Positions 1 through 6,706 of a DNA stretch of 9,423 nt are shown here, piece by piece. The DNA is from Candidatus Zixiibacteriota bacterium (lineage in GTDB: Bacteria; Zixibacteria; MSB-5A5; GN15; PGXB01): contig DAOWOO010000028.1 of NCBI GenBank assembly GCA_030642025.1, forward strand, positions 1 to 9,423, in the 5' to 3' direction. The stretch's first letter is position 1. Each line of letters begins with the position of its first letter. The notes beneath the pieces are model-generated. The model saw only the letters and a program-made list of their open reading frames with translations, was not told the origin of the DNA and made no database searches. Both the position numbers and the translations under genes were made by a program.

Positions 1-1792
1 CGGCGTCCCGGTTTAATGCCGACATAGTCCGGATCAAAAGGTCCTTTTGATTATCCTCCAGCCCTTCCTGTTTGAGGGCGGGTGACATTATTCCGGTACC
101 CAGCGGTTTGGTCAGAATTAAAACGTCGCCGACCTGTGCCTTGTTGTTAGTGATAATCTTATCCGGATGCACCACCCCGGTTACGGCCAGACCGTATTTC
201 GGCTCGGTGTCATCGACCGTGTGACCGCCGATTATCGATATACCGGCCCGGTCGGCAACCGACTGTGCCCCTCTGAGGATTTGTTCAAGAACTGTAATCG
301 GCAGACGATTACTTGGAAAGCCGACAATATTCAGAGCAAAAAGCGGTTGGCCGCCCATAGCATATATATCGCTCAGGGAATTGACCGCCGCGATAACGCC
401 GAACTGAAAGGGATCATCGACAATCGGCGTGAAGAAATCAACCGTCTGCACTATGGCGGTATCATCGTTTATACGATAGACGGCGGCATCATCGGAGGTA
501 TCAGTTCCGACCAGAACGTCGGCATTATCAATAACCGGAAGCTTTTTCAAAACATCTTCCAGAAGCTGGGGCCGAAGCTTGCAGGCGCATCCCAGTCCGT
601 GAGTGTACTGTGTAAGTCTTATTTCGCCGGTATCATCGGCCGCCGTAATCGGCGCCCTGCCGGGTTCTAATCTTCCAACCACTTCCGAGATGTCAGCAAT
701 GGCTTTATCTATTTCATCCGGAGTGGTAAACCGCCCGACCGAAAATCGAATTGTCCCCATGGCAAACTCCAGCGGTACTTTCATCGCCTCAAGCACGCTG
801 GAAACATCGACCGTATCGCTATGGCAGGCCGCACCCGCCGAGGCGGCAATAGATGTCAACTCCGACAGAACAGTATTGGCCTCCAGCCCCGGAAAACTGA
901 TACTGCAGGTATTGGGTAATCGATATTCGGGATGGCCATTGATTCTGACATTGGGAAATTTCTCTTTAAGACTGTTTTCCAACCGGTCGCGAAGCTCTTT
1001 TAAATGGTTTCGATGCCTGTCTGTCTCCTCGTCGATTATAGCGCAGGCTTCCCCCAGTCCGACGATTTCCAGAACATTTTCGGTTCCGGCTCGAAGATTC
1101 TTTTCGTGATCGGCGCCGTGCACCTGCTTTTCAAGCCTGACTCCGGTCTTAATATAAAGCGCCCCGATCCCCTTGGGCGCATACAGCTTATGTCCGGCCA
1201 GCGACAGCAGATCAACCCCAAGTTCATCGACATGAACAGGAATTTTACCGACCGACTGGGCGCAATCGGTATGTACCAGAATATCATGTTCGTGCGCAAT
1301 CCGGGCGATCTCGGTAATCGGCTCAATTGTGCCGACCTCATTATTGGCATGCATGATCGTAACCAGAATTGTCTGCGGAGTGATTGCTTTTTTAAAATCA
1401 TCCGGATCAACCAGACCATCCTGATCCACCGGCAGATATGTCACTGAGTATCCTTGTAATTCAAGATAACGGCAAACCTCAGTGACCGCCGGATGCTCAA
1501 CCGTCGAGGTTATAATATGATTCCCTTTATCTCTATAAGCGCGCGCTGCTCCCTTGATGGCATAGTTATTCGATTCCGAACCACCGCTGGTGAAAATGAT
1601 TTCATCGGGTGCACAGTGAAGCACGGCGGCTATCTGTCGTCGCGCCTTTTCCACCGCCTTTTTGGTCGTAACACCATAGATATGGCCGCTTGATGGGTTG
1701 CCGAAATGCTGAAAAAGATACGGGGACATCGCCTCGGCTACCCGCGGATCAATCGGGGTGGTAGCGTTATAATCAAGATATATCGGTTTCAT
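1..1792 (-). CDS. selD: NifS-like cysteine desulfurase fused to selenide, water dikinase (SelD), 3' end outside window
   Basis: One open frame of 597 codons on the minus strand, cut by the left edge. Residues 1-378 are a class V PLP aminotransferase of the NifS/IscS type: DYNATTP near the start, PLP-contacting His100 (VEHPAV), Schiff-base Lys202 (LAGHK), RAGTEN at 235-239, and likely persulfide/selenide-carrying Cys323 (SAGAAC). After a short linker, residues 391-597 are the N-terminal half of SelD. They carry IRLTQYTHG, then GCACK with Cys402 and Lys405 matching E. coli SelD Cys17 and Lys20, DDAAVY at 434-439 and GGHTVDDTEP at 522-531. I translated the junction codon by codon and found no stop or frameshift. 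Known chemistry: NifS enzymes release selenium from selenocysteine, and SelD makes selenophosphate from selenide and ATP; the fusion suggests direct hand-over (inference). The ATG at 1792 has GGAG at 1799-1802 about eight bases upstream. An in-frame ATG at 1804 is possible but lacks a good ribosome site. Confidence 0.93.
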   Translation of the reverse strand, partial: MKPIYLDYNATTPIDPRVAEAMSPYLFQHFGNPSSGHIYGVTTKKAVEKARRQIAAVLHCAPDEIIFTSGGSESNNYAIKGAARAYRDKGNHIITSTVEHPAVTEVCRYLELQGYSVTYLPVDQDGLVDPDDFKKAITPQTILVTIMHANNEVGTIEPITEIARIAHEHDILVHTDCAQSVGKIPVHVDELGVDLLSLAGHKLYAPKGIGALYIKTGVRLEKQVHGADHEKNLRAGTENVLEIVGLGEACAIIDEETDRHRNHLKELRDRLENSLKEKFPNVRINGHPEYRLPNTCSISFPGLEANTVLSELTSIAASAGAACHSDTVDVSSVLEAMKVPLEFAMGTIRFSVGRFTTPDEIDKAIADISEVVGRLEPGRAPITAADDTGEIRLTQYTHGLGCACKLRPQLLEDVLKKLPVIDNADVLVGTDTSDDAAVYRINDDTAIVQTVDFFTPIVDDPFQFGVIAAVNSLSDIYAMGGQPLFALNIVGFPSNRLPITVLEQILRGAQSVADRAGISIIGGHTVDDTEPKYGLAVTGVVHPDKIITNNKAQVGDVLILTKPLGTGIMSPALKQEGLEDNQKDLLIRTMSALNRDA

Positions 1793-2082
1793 GTTATACT
1801 CCATGTTATGTTTCTGCCAATATAGCCAATATCGACGGTCAATCAAGCTGTCAGCCTTTCATTGTCAGGATAATGTAAGGATTTTATCGGTTCCCTCCTG
1901 ACGGTTTTCCATTTCCAAAGCCCTGCCCAATGTTCATATTTTGCGCAGTATTTCAGACTCGATTTTGGTTGTGAGTCTAAGGTCGAACGCTTCAGAAGTC
2001 GATAAGTCTTATATATCAAAAGAGTACGCAAAAGATATTTTTAAATATATAACTCTTCACAATTCTTTAATTGGAGGAAACT
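1793..2082. other. Divergent intergenic region, no convincing gene
   Basis: The 290 bases between the fusion gene (leftward) and the DUF5684-like gene (rightward) hold the promoter listed at 1819-1846. There is a perfect 7-base inverted repeat (GTCAGGA 1864-1870, TCCTGAC 1896-1902) and a 6-base one (AGACTC 1955-1960, GAGTCT 1973-1978). The segment next to the rightward gene (about 2008-2070) is very AT-rich and may contain its promoter, but I found no box pair with proper spacing. A 62-codon minus-strand frame (1843-2031) has no recognisable composition or family and I do not call it. Confidence 0.5.
1819..1846 (-). promoter_or_regulatory. Candidate sigma-70-type promoter for the nifS-selD fusion gene
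   Basis: Read on the minus strand, TTGATT (1846-1841) and TATATT (1824-1819) are 16 bases apart. They would start transcription near 1812, leaving a leader of about 20 bases that still contains the GGAG ribosome site. This fits the start at 1792 better than the one at 1804. Only matched by eye; AT-rich intergenic DNA produces such matches by chance. Confidence 0.4.
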
Positions 2083-2499
2083 ATGTACGAACCGGCTTAT
2101 AACAGCGAAATCGGGGCGGTAACATGGTTTATCATGATTGCCGTCTATCTGTACTTCGGTTATGCCCAGTACAAGATAGCTCAAAAAACCGGCCATAGCA
2201 GCCCCTGGTGGTCGTTTATTCCTATCTTAAATGTTGTTCAGTGGGTTCAGATGGCTAACAAACCGATGTGGTGGTTTTTATTCTGTCTGGTCCCGATTGT
2301 AAACGTTATCGTGATGGCAATTCTGTGGATGGAAATAGCCAAGGCGGTCAACAAACCGCCCTTCTGGGGTATATTGATGCTCCTTCCGTTTATAGGCTTT
2401 ATTGCTATCGGGGTTCTTGGCTTTTCGGGCTCCGGTCCGTCGCCACAGCGAGTCAGCCCAACCCCACAGCCGGATAAATATCCGGAAAAAGTCAGTTGA
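2083..2499 (+). CDS. Small DUF5684-like multi-pass membrane protein
   Basis: The product is 138 residues, mostly hydrophobic. Likely membrane segments lie at about residues 11-28, 62-81 and 93-113. Between them is a conserved-looking WWSFIPILN stretch (42-50), followed by PIVNVIVMAILWMEIAKA (71-88) and a final GILMLLPFIGFIAIG segment. This pattern of aromatic-Pro-Ile-Leu-Asn followed by a W-M-E-I-A-K-A motif matches my memory of the DUF5684 family, small membrane proteins of unknown function sometimes linked to signal peptidases. The last 25 residues are proline- and serine-rich and hydrophilic, probably a cytoplasmic or periplasmic tail. ATG 2083 is preceded by a strong GGAGG at 2073-2077. 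An upstream in-frame TTG at 2071 would overlap that site and is unlikely. The gene stands alone, bounded by the divergent promoter region and by its own terminator. No function is assigned. Confidence 0.85.
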   Translation: MYEPAYNSEIGAVTWFIMIAVYLYFGYAQYKIAQKTGHSSPWWSFIPILNVVQWVQMANKPMWWFLFCLVPIVNVIVMAILWMEIAKAVNKPPFWGILMLLPFIGFIAIGVLGFSGSGPSPQRVSPTPQPDKYPEKVS

Positions 2500-2517
2500 A
2501 AATACTAACCAGGTTAC

Positions 2518-2548
2518 AGCCGTCGGGGTTTTTCCGGCGGCTTTTTTT
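2518..2548 (+). terminator. Rho-independent terminator after the DUF5684-like gene
   Basis: An 8-base stem (GCCGTCGG 2519-2526 with CCGGCGGC 2534-2541, one G-T wobble), extended by A2518-T2542, encloses a 7-base loop and is followed by seven T at 2542-2548. It lies 19 bases after the stop codon and insulates this gene from the cobalamin unit. Confidence 0.9.
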
Positions 2549-2579
2549 ATATTCATGCCCCTGTTTTCCCAATAATTTC

Positions 2580-2608
2580 TTGACAGCCGATTATGCTCAC
2601 TATATACT
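2580..2608 (+). promoter_or_regulatory. Near-consensus sigma-70-type promoter of the cobalamin unit
   Basis: TTGACA (2580-2585), exactly 17 bases, then TATACT (2603-2608). This predicts transcription starting near 2614-2616, only a few bases before the first helix of the riboswitch. The position and near-perfect boxes make this the best supported promoter in the window. Confidence 0.85.
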
Positions 2609-2618
2609 GATACAAATC

Positions 2619-2784
2619 GATACGGTGCCGTTCATACGTGACGGAGAATAGGGAAGGTGGTGAAAATCCACCGCAGCCCCGCTACTGTGACGGTTACTCT
2701 TTCGGGCCGAAAGCCACCCGCCTGATAAGGCGGGGAAGGCGTCTGAAAGGGGTTTAATGCCGAAGCCAGGAGACCTGCCGTATC
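2619..2784 (+). promoter_or_regulatory. Cobalamin riboswitch (aptamer)
   Basis: The conserved core of the cobalamin aptamer is readable: GGGAAGGTGGTGAAAATCCA (2651-2670), then CCGCAGCCCCGCTACTGTGA (2671-2690), then GCCGAAGCCAGGAGACCTGCC running to 2779, with the B12 box GCCAGGAGACCTGCC at 2765-2779. The closing P1 helix pairs GATACGG (2619-2625) with CCGTATC (2778-2784). The aptamer begins just after the predicted start of transcription and precedes a TonB-dependent receptor gene, the classic setting of btuB-type control. By family rule, binding of a cobalamin lowers expression of the downstream genes. Which cobalamin form is bound cannot be told reliably by eye. Confidence 0.96.
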
Positions 2785-2799
2785 CCAAATAGACTCTGT

Positions 2800-2876
2800 G
2801 TTGCCGTCAGCGCGGGCTGACCGGAACCAGTTTTGCGCCGCCGGCAACTTCGCAGAAAGGTTGTGAGGCGGTTTTT
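2800..2876 (+). terminator. Putative riboswitch expression platform: attenuator with competing helices
   Basis: A terminator-like hairpin pairs CCGCC (2838-2842) with GGCGG (2867-2871) and CAAC (2845-2848) with GTTG (2860-2863), followed by TTTTT (2872-2876). A competing helix pairs GTTGCCG (2800-2806) with CGGCAAC (2842-2848) and would break the hairpin. A third hairpin, TCAGC (2807-2811) with GCTGA (2816-2820), can extend through 2804-2806/2821-2824, which takes bases from the competing helix. Its loop GCGGG (2812-2816) is complementary to CCCGC (2678-2682) in the aptamer, as expected for the L5-L13 kissing contact. The inferred logic: ligand favours the kissing hairpin and the terminator; without ligand the 2800/2842 helix prevents termination. 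The hairpin also buries a GAGG sequence (2865-2868), so translational control is an alternative. Confidence 0.6.
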
Positions 2877-2910
2877 GATTTACCTCTTCTGCCGCAATAA
2901 ACGACGGGCG

Positions 2911-5238
2911 ATGGGAACGTCGGGAATAGGCAACAGCCCTTACCGGTTGGCGATATCACGAATCAGTAAGGCTTTGTATAGTCTGGTGCTCTGTCTTATA
3001 CTGTTTCCTTTACAACTGCATGCCCAATCAAACACAAAGCTGAAGGGTAATGTATTCGACACTGAAACCGGCGCCGCCGTTGCCGGAGCGACGGTCGTTA
3101 TAAATGGTACCGCATACATTTCCGCCGCCGATGATCGCGGCTTCTTTGAGTTTGAACATATTCCGCCGGGATCATATTCTATCAGTGTTTCATCGGTCGG
3201 ATATAAAACATTCATTTATAAAAAAATAGAGGTTTTGCCGGACATCACGGTCAGGGTTGCCGTGCGCCTGCACCCCAGAGCGCATTACCTGGGAAAATTC
3301 AATGTCACCGACAAGCGGATGCCGCTTCGGAGCAACAAGATTGTTGTCATTCGCAAAAGCGAAATAGAACAATCCGGCGCGCAGAACATACCGGAATTGC
3401 TGTCGAGTGTAGAAGGACTTTATGTGCAGAAAACCGGACAGGTCGGAAGCCGTACTGAAATTAAAATACGCGGCGGCGCCTCCAGACATGTTCTGATACT
3501 GATAGACGGGCAGAAAATAAATCCGTCCGGTTCGGGAGTGGCCGATCTTTCGACCATCCCGATTGAGATGGTGGAGCGTGTCGAGGTATATAAAGGCGGC
3601 GCCTCGGCGGAGTTCGGCCCCGATGCCCTCGCCGGCGCCATAAATATTATTACCATCCAGAACAATCTTAATACTGATTTTAGTGCCGATATCGGACGCG
3701 CCTGGGGAGCATGGAAAAATGAGCAGTATCGTCTGACCATAGTCAATCCTATAGCGGGCAAATCGTTTTCATGCAAGCTGGGCTATTCGCTCAATCAGAG
3801 TGTGGGTGATTTCCCGTTCTCCTATGCGGCGGCGCCGGTAAATAAAACCTTTACCGGGAACAGGATAAATAACGCTCTCGATGCCTATAACTATTTCTCC
3901 TCCGGCATATTCCAAATCAGACCCCGGCTGAGAATGAACTGGTCGGCGCAGTGGTACCGTAATTACCGGGGCATGCCCGACCGAGCCTCGCGCCAGAATG
4001 CCACCGCTTACTCGACCGACCGGCGAAAACTGGTGTCGTTAGGTATGATTTATGACGGTTCGGATAAATACTCTGTAAATCTTGATATCGGCCTGTCCCG
4101 CTTTGAGCAGCATTTTATTGAGCCGGATACCACCATTTCAATGTTCTACAGATTCGACAGCCGTTTTGTAAACGATATTATTACATTAAACCACCGGCAC
4201 CGGTTTAATTTCGGAAACAATTTTGAAGGCCGCTTCGGCCTGGAACTGCGCCGCGATATCCTGGATCATACCGATAAGCTGGCGCCGCGGTTCTCAATGC
4301 ACGAAACCACCCGCGACAATGCCGCCGCTTTTTTTTCGGCTGACCAGCGCTTTGATGTATCGTGGTTGCATTTCGCCGACAATTTATCCATCACCGGAGC
4401 GATACGTTATGATTGGAGTGAAACTCGCAAAGATTCAACATCGTACCGCGATACGATTACCACCAATCATATATATTCCTGGTCGCCAAAAATAGGTGCG
4501 GCCATATCAAAAGGCGATGATTTTTCGTATGTCCTGCGGGCTAATTACGGCCGGTCACTGCGGCTGCCGTCGATAAACGCCCTGTTCTGGAAAGGTGATG
4601 TGCGCGCCGAGGGAAACCCCGGCCTTAAGCCGGAACGTTCCGAGCACAGCGAAGCAGGCCTGGAATTGACAGGCAGGTTTGCCTTCGCGGAGGTTTCCGG
4701 CGGCATAACCTATTTCCATTCATCAATTAGCGACCTGATTGTATGGTTACCGCTATACGGCGGATGGAAACCGGTCAACCGGGACAGGGCGTTAATTACC
4801 GGACACGAGGATTACGTTCATCTGGACCTTTTCCATGATCGGCTGTCGTTTCAGTACCAGAACACGATATTGACTCCCCTGAACAAATCACCGGGGCATG
4901 TCATATACAACAAACAACTGGTCTTTTCACCGCATTATGTAACAGTCTATACGGCAAAGATTGACACTCGTTATTTATACGGCTCCTATTCGATTCGCCG
5001 ATGCGATAAGGCCTATACTCTCGAATCCAACAACAAGTATTATGCTGCCTACCGTGTCGATGATCTGCATATCGGGGCCAGATATGTTTTTAATTGTAAA
5101 TGGAATGTTTCGGCTGATCTGAAGTTTTTCAATATCCGCGATGAAAACTATGTGCTTATTACGCATTACCCGATGCCCGGCCGGGAGTGGTATTTCGGGC
5201 TGACAATCAAATATGGAATAAAAAACGGTCACAAATAA
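2911..5238 (+). CDS. btuB: TonB-dependent outer membrane receptor, BtuB-like cobalamin transporter
   Basis: The product is 775 residues from ATG 2911. A signal peptide spans about 1-38 (hydrophobic ALYSLVLCLILFPLQLHA). It is followed by a carboxypeptidase-regulatory-like domain (about 44-122: GNVFDTETGAAVAGATV, then GFFEFEHIPPGSYSISVSSVGY). The TonB plug covers about 140-250 (IRGGASRHVLILIDG, VERVEVYKGGASAEFGPDALAGAINI), and a long beta-barrel runs to the end (PGLKPERSEHSEAGLELT at about 598-615, then a late MPGREWYFGLTIKYG strand). It would import a corrinoid across the outer membrane using TonB energy. The substrate is inferred from the cobalamin riboswitch directly upstream. It is longer than E. 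coli BtuB (614) mainly because of the extra N-terminal domain. The start is uncertain. The frame is open back to a TTG at 2833, inside the attenuator. TTG 2875 has GAGG at a fair spacing but gives an overlong N-region. ATG 2911 has only a weak ribosome site. Confidence 0.88.
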   Translation: MGTSGIGNSPYRLAISRISKALYSLVLCLILFPLQLHAQSNTKLKGNVFDTETGAAVAGATVVINGTAYISAADDRGFFEFEHIPPGSYSISVSSVGYKTFIYKKIEVLPDITVRVAVRLHPRAHYLGKFNVTDKRMPLRSNKIVVIRKSEIEQSGAQNIPELLSSVEGLYVQKTGQVGSRTEIKIRGGASRHVLILIDGQKINPSGSGVADLSTIPIEMVERVEVYKGGASAEFGPDALAGAINIITIQNNLNTDFSADIGRAWGAWKNEQYRLTIVNPIAGKSFSCKLGYSLNQSVGDFPFSYAAAPVNKTFTGNRINNALDAYNYFSSGIFQIRPRLRMNWSAQWYRNYRGMPDRASRQNATAYSTDRRKLVSLGMIYDGSDKYSVNLDIGLSRFEQHFIEPDTTISMFYRFDSRFVNDIITLNHRHRFNFGNNFEGRFGLELRRDILDHTDKLAPRFSMHETTRDNAAAFFSADQRFDVSWLHFADNLSITGAIRYDWSETRKDSTSYRDTITTNHIYSWSPKIGAAISKGDDFSYVLRANYGRSLRLPSINALFWKGDVRAEGNPGLKPERSEHSEAGLELTGRFAFAEVSGGITYFHSSISDLIVWLPLYGGWKPVNRDRALITGHEDYVHLDLFHDRLSFQYQNTILTPLNKSPGHVIYNKQLVFSPHYVTVYTAKIDTRYLYGSYSIRRCDKAYTLESNNKYYAAYRVDDLHIGARYVFNCKWNVSADLKFFNIRDENYVLITHYPMPGREWYFGLTIKYGIKNGHK

Positions 5239-5263
5239 TTCTTAAAAGAATGGAGAAAACATC

Positions 5264-6484
5264 ATGAAACGAGTCATCCTGACAACATTGACAACCGGAC
5301 TGCTTCTGATATCAATTGCCGGAGCGGCTGATCAGATCGGATACTTGATTAATACCACCGGCGAGTCGCTTTCGAAGATTAATCTGGAAACACATATCAT
5401 TGAAAATGATATTCTTACCTTGGGTACCGATGTTTGGTGTTATCCCAATCAGATAATCATCTGGGATACTTTGGCCTATGTGATAAACTCGGGTACCAAT
5501 GAAATCCAGATTATCGATTTAAATACCGAACAAACGATTGATTTTATAAACCTTCCGGCAGGTTCAAATCCGTTCTGGATGGAGTTTCTTGACTCCCAAT
5601 ATGTTTATATCTCATTATTGATAAACAACAGCCTGGCCAAAGTCGATCTCGTTAATAAAACCGTTGTTTCCGAGGTCCCCGTGGGAAACGGCCCCGAGGG
5701 CGTGGTTATATCGCAGGGCAAGGTCTTTGTCGCCAACAGCGCTTATAACTTCTCGTCAGGCGGTTATGACCCCGGAACCGTTTCGGTATACGATCCGAAC
5801 ACCGAATCAGTGGTCAACAGTATCAGCGTTGATTTAAATCCGCAGATGATGGCGGTCGATGATTCCGGATATGTCCATGTGGTCTGCACCGGAGATTACA
5901 GTTCTATCACCGGCAGAATTAATATTATCGATCCCGAAGCCGAAACAGTCGTGGCCGATTTTGCCATCGGAGGTTACCCCGGCCAGATCAGTATCGGTCC
6001 CGATCAGATCGCCTATATCGCCGCGCCGGACTGGAGTTATGACAGTCATATTTTCACCTACCATTCGATTACTCATGAAGTCTTCCATGATGCCTCGGAT
6101 CCTATCACTATCGGCTGGAATGTCAACATGGTGACGGCTTATCAGGATACCATCTGTTTTGCCGGTTGCTATGATGATACCGTTCATGTAATCGATTCCT
6201 CCGGAGCCGTCATTCATAAATATCCCGCCGGCGACAACCCGTACGGGATTGATTTTAATTATCTTCCCGGCGACGTCAACGGCGATTTTGATGTTAATCT
6301 GACCGATATATTGAATTTAATAAGCTGGATTTACGTTGACGGCACCCCCCCCCGCTGGCCGATATGGCGGGCAAATGTCAATGGAGACCAGACCTTTAAT
6401 CTGGAAGATATCCTGTATCTGATAACATCGGTATATGTTGACCCAAACAAGCGCCCGATACCATCACCCCGCTGGGTAAAGTGA
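5264..6484 (+). CDS. Secreted YncE/BtuG-like beta-propeller with C-terminal dockerin-like domain
   Basis: The product is 406 residues. A signal peptide (about 1-21, ends AGAA) has no lipobox cysteine. Residues about 25-332 are repeated 40-residue propeller blades. The recurring pattern is an aromatic/hydrophobic strand ending in IDL, VDL, YDP or IDP, then N/E-T and a glycine-proline turn (IQIIDLNTEQ, VSVYDPNTES, INIIDPEAET, VHVIDSSGAV); about seven blades fit. The C-terminus (about 335-393) has two dockerin/EF-hand-type calcium loops, DVNGDFDVNLTD (337-348) and NVNGDQTFNLED (371-382), each followed by a hydrophobic helix. It begins 25 bases after the receptor stop with GGAG at 5252-5255, so it is probably co-transcribed under riboswitch control. 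In Bacteroides, the lipoprotein propeller BtuG captures cobalamin on top of BtuB; the pairing here suggests the same role (inference). Unlike BtuG there is no lipid anchor; the dockerin may replace it. A run of nine C (6345-6353) lies between the two calcium loops. Confidence 0.8.
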   Translation: MKRVILTTLTTGLLLISIAGAADQIGYLINTTGESLSKINLETHIIENDILTLGTDVWCYPNQIIIWDTLAYVINSGTNEIQIIDLNTEQTIDFINLPAGSNPFWMEFLDSQYVYISLLINNSLAKVDLVNKTVVSEVPVGNGPEGVVISQGKVFVANSAYNFSSGGYDPGTVSVYDPNTESVVNSISVDLNPQMMAVDDSGYVHVVCTGDYSSITGRINIIDPEAETVVADFAIGGYPGQISIGPDQIAYIAAPDWSYDSHIFTYHSITHEVFHDASDPITIGWNVNMVTAYQDTICFAGCYDDTVHVIDSSGAVIHKYPAGDNPYGIDFNYLPGDVNGDFDVNLTDILNLISWIYVDGTPPRWPIWRANVNGDQTFNLEDILYLITSVYVDPNKRPIPSPRWVK

Positions 6485-6516
6485 GACCATGTAATATTTC
6501 GACGGTAAATTCAATA

Positions 6517-6538
6517 ATCAGAAATACCTATTTCTGAT
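6517..6538. repeat. Perfect 10-base inverted repeat
   Basis: ATCAGAAATA (6517-6526) and its exact complement TATTTCTGAT (6529-6538) are separated by CC. It lies 33 bases after the propeller stop codon. It lacks a following T tract, so it is either a weak terminator hairpin or a protein-binding palindrome. Confidence 0.7.
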
Positions 6539-6554
6539 CGACTATTGTAATAAC

Positions 6555-6601
6555 TTGCCGTTTGGATAATTCACTCCGGTATTATCCAATATAATCGGCA
6601 A
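6555..6601. repeat. Long two-part inverted repeat
   Basis: TTGGATAAT (6562-6570) pairs exactly with ATTATCCAA (6581-6589) across a 10-base loop. Outside it, TTGCCG (6555-6560) pairs with CGGCAA (6596-6601), giving an internal loop of 1 against 6 bases. In all there are 15 base pairs. It may stabilise the 3' end of the cobalamin-unit transcript or act as an operator. Confidence 0.65.
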
Positions 6602-6611
6602 AATATCGTCT

Positions 6612-6635
6612 ATTTTGTGAAAATATTCTCAAAAT
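6612..6635. promoter_or_regulatory. CRP/FNR-family-like operator candidate
   Basis: ATTTTG (6612-6617) and CAAAAT (6630-6635) flank a core reading TGTGA (6616-6620), six bases, TCTCA (6627-6631). This is one base off the TGTGA-N6-TCACA pattern of CRP-type regulators. It sits about 90 bases before the start of transcription predicted for the hdr operon. Assigned by eye in AT-rich DNA, so weak. Confidence 0.3.
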
Positions 6636-6676
6636 GGTTGTGCTCGGCCCCTTTATTTCATATATTCGTATCCTGA

Positions 6677-6706
6677 TTGTACTGAACAGATTGCAGTAAT
6701 TATAAC
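6677..6706 (+). promoter_or_regulatory. Candidate promoter of the hdr/frd-like operon
   Basis: TTGTAC (6677-6682), 18 bases, TATAAC (6701-6706). Transcription would start near 6713, giving a leader of roughly 120 bases before the hdrC-like gene. Other weaker combinations exist in this AT-rich stretch. Confidence 0.35.

Noticed and set aside
167..1693. Chain of overlapping plus-strand open frames
   Set aside because: They lie antisense to the NifS-SelD frame, whose protein has catalytic motifs of two known enzymes; the plus-strand translations show no family features.
1843..2031. 62-codon minus-strand frame upstream of the fusion gene
   Set aside because: No recognisable motif, no clear ribosome site, and it overlaps the candidate promoter of the fusion gene.
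2600..2847. Minus-strand frames across the riboswitch
   Set aside because: They are translations of the conserved aptamer complement and carry no protein family signal.
2833..2910. N-terminal extension of the TonB receptor from TTG 2833
   Set aside because: These codons coincide with the riboswitch expression platform; the arginine-rich leader they encode would precede the true signal peptide.
5238..5251. ATTCTT/AAGAAT palindrome at the receptor stop codon
   Set aside because: Six-base AT arms with a two-base spacer; too weak for a terminator and the next gene follows at once with a good ribosome site.
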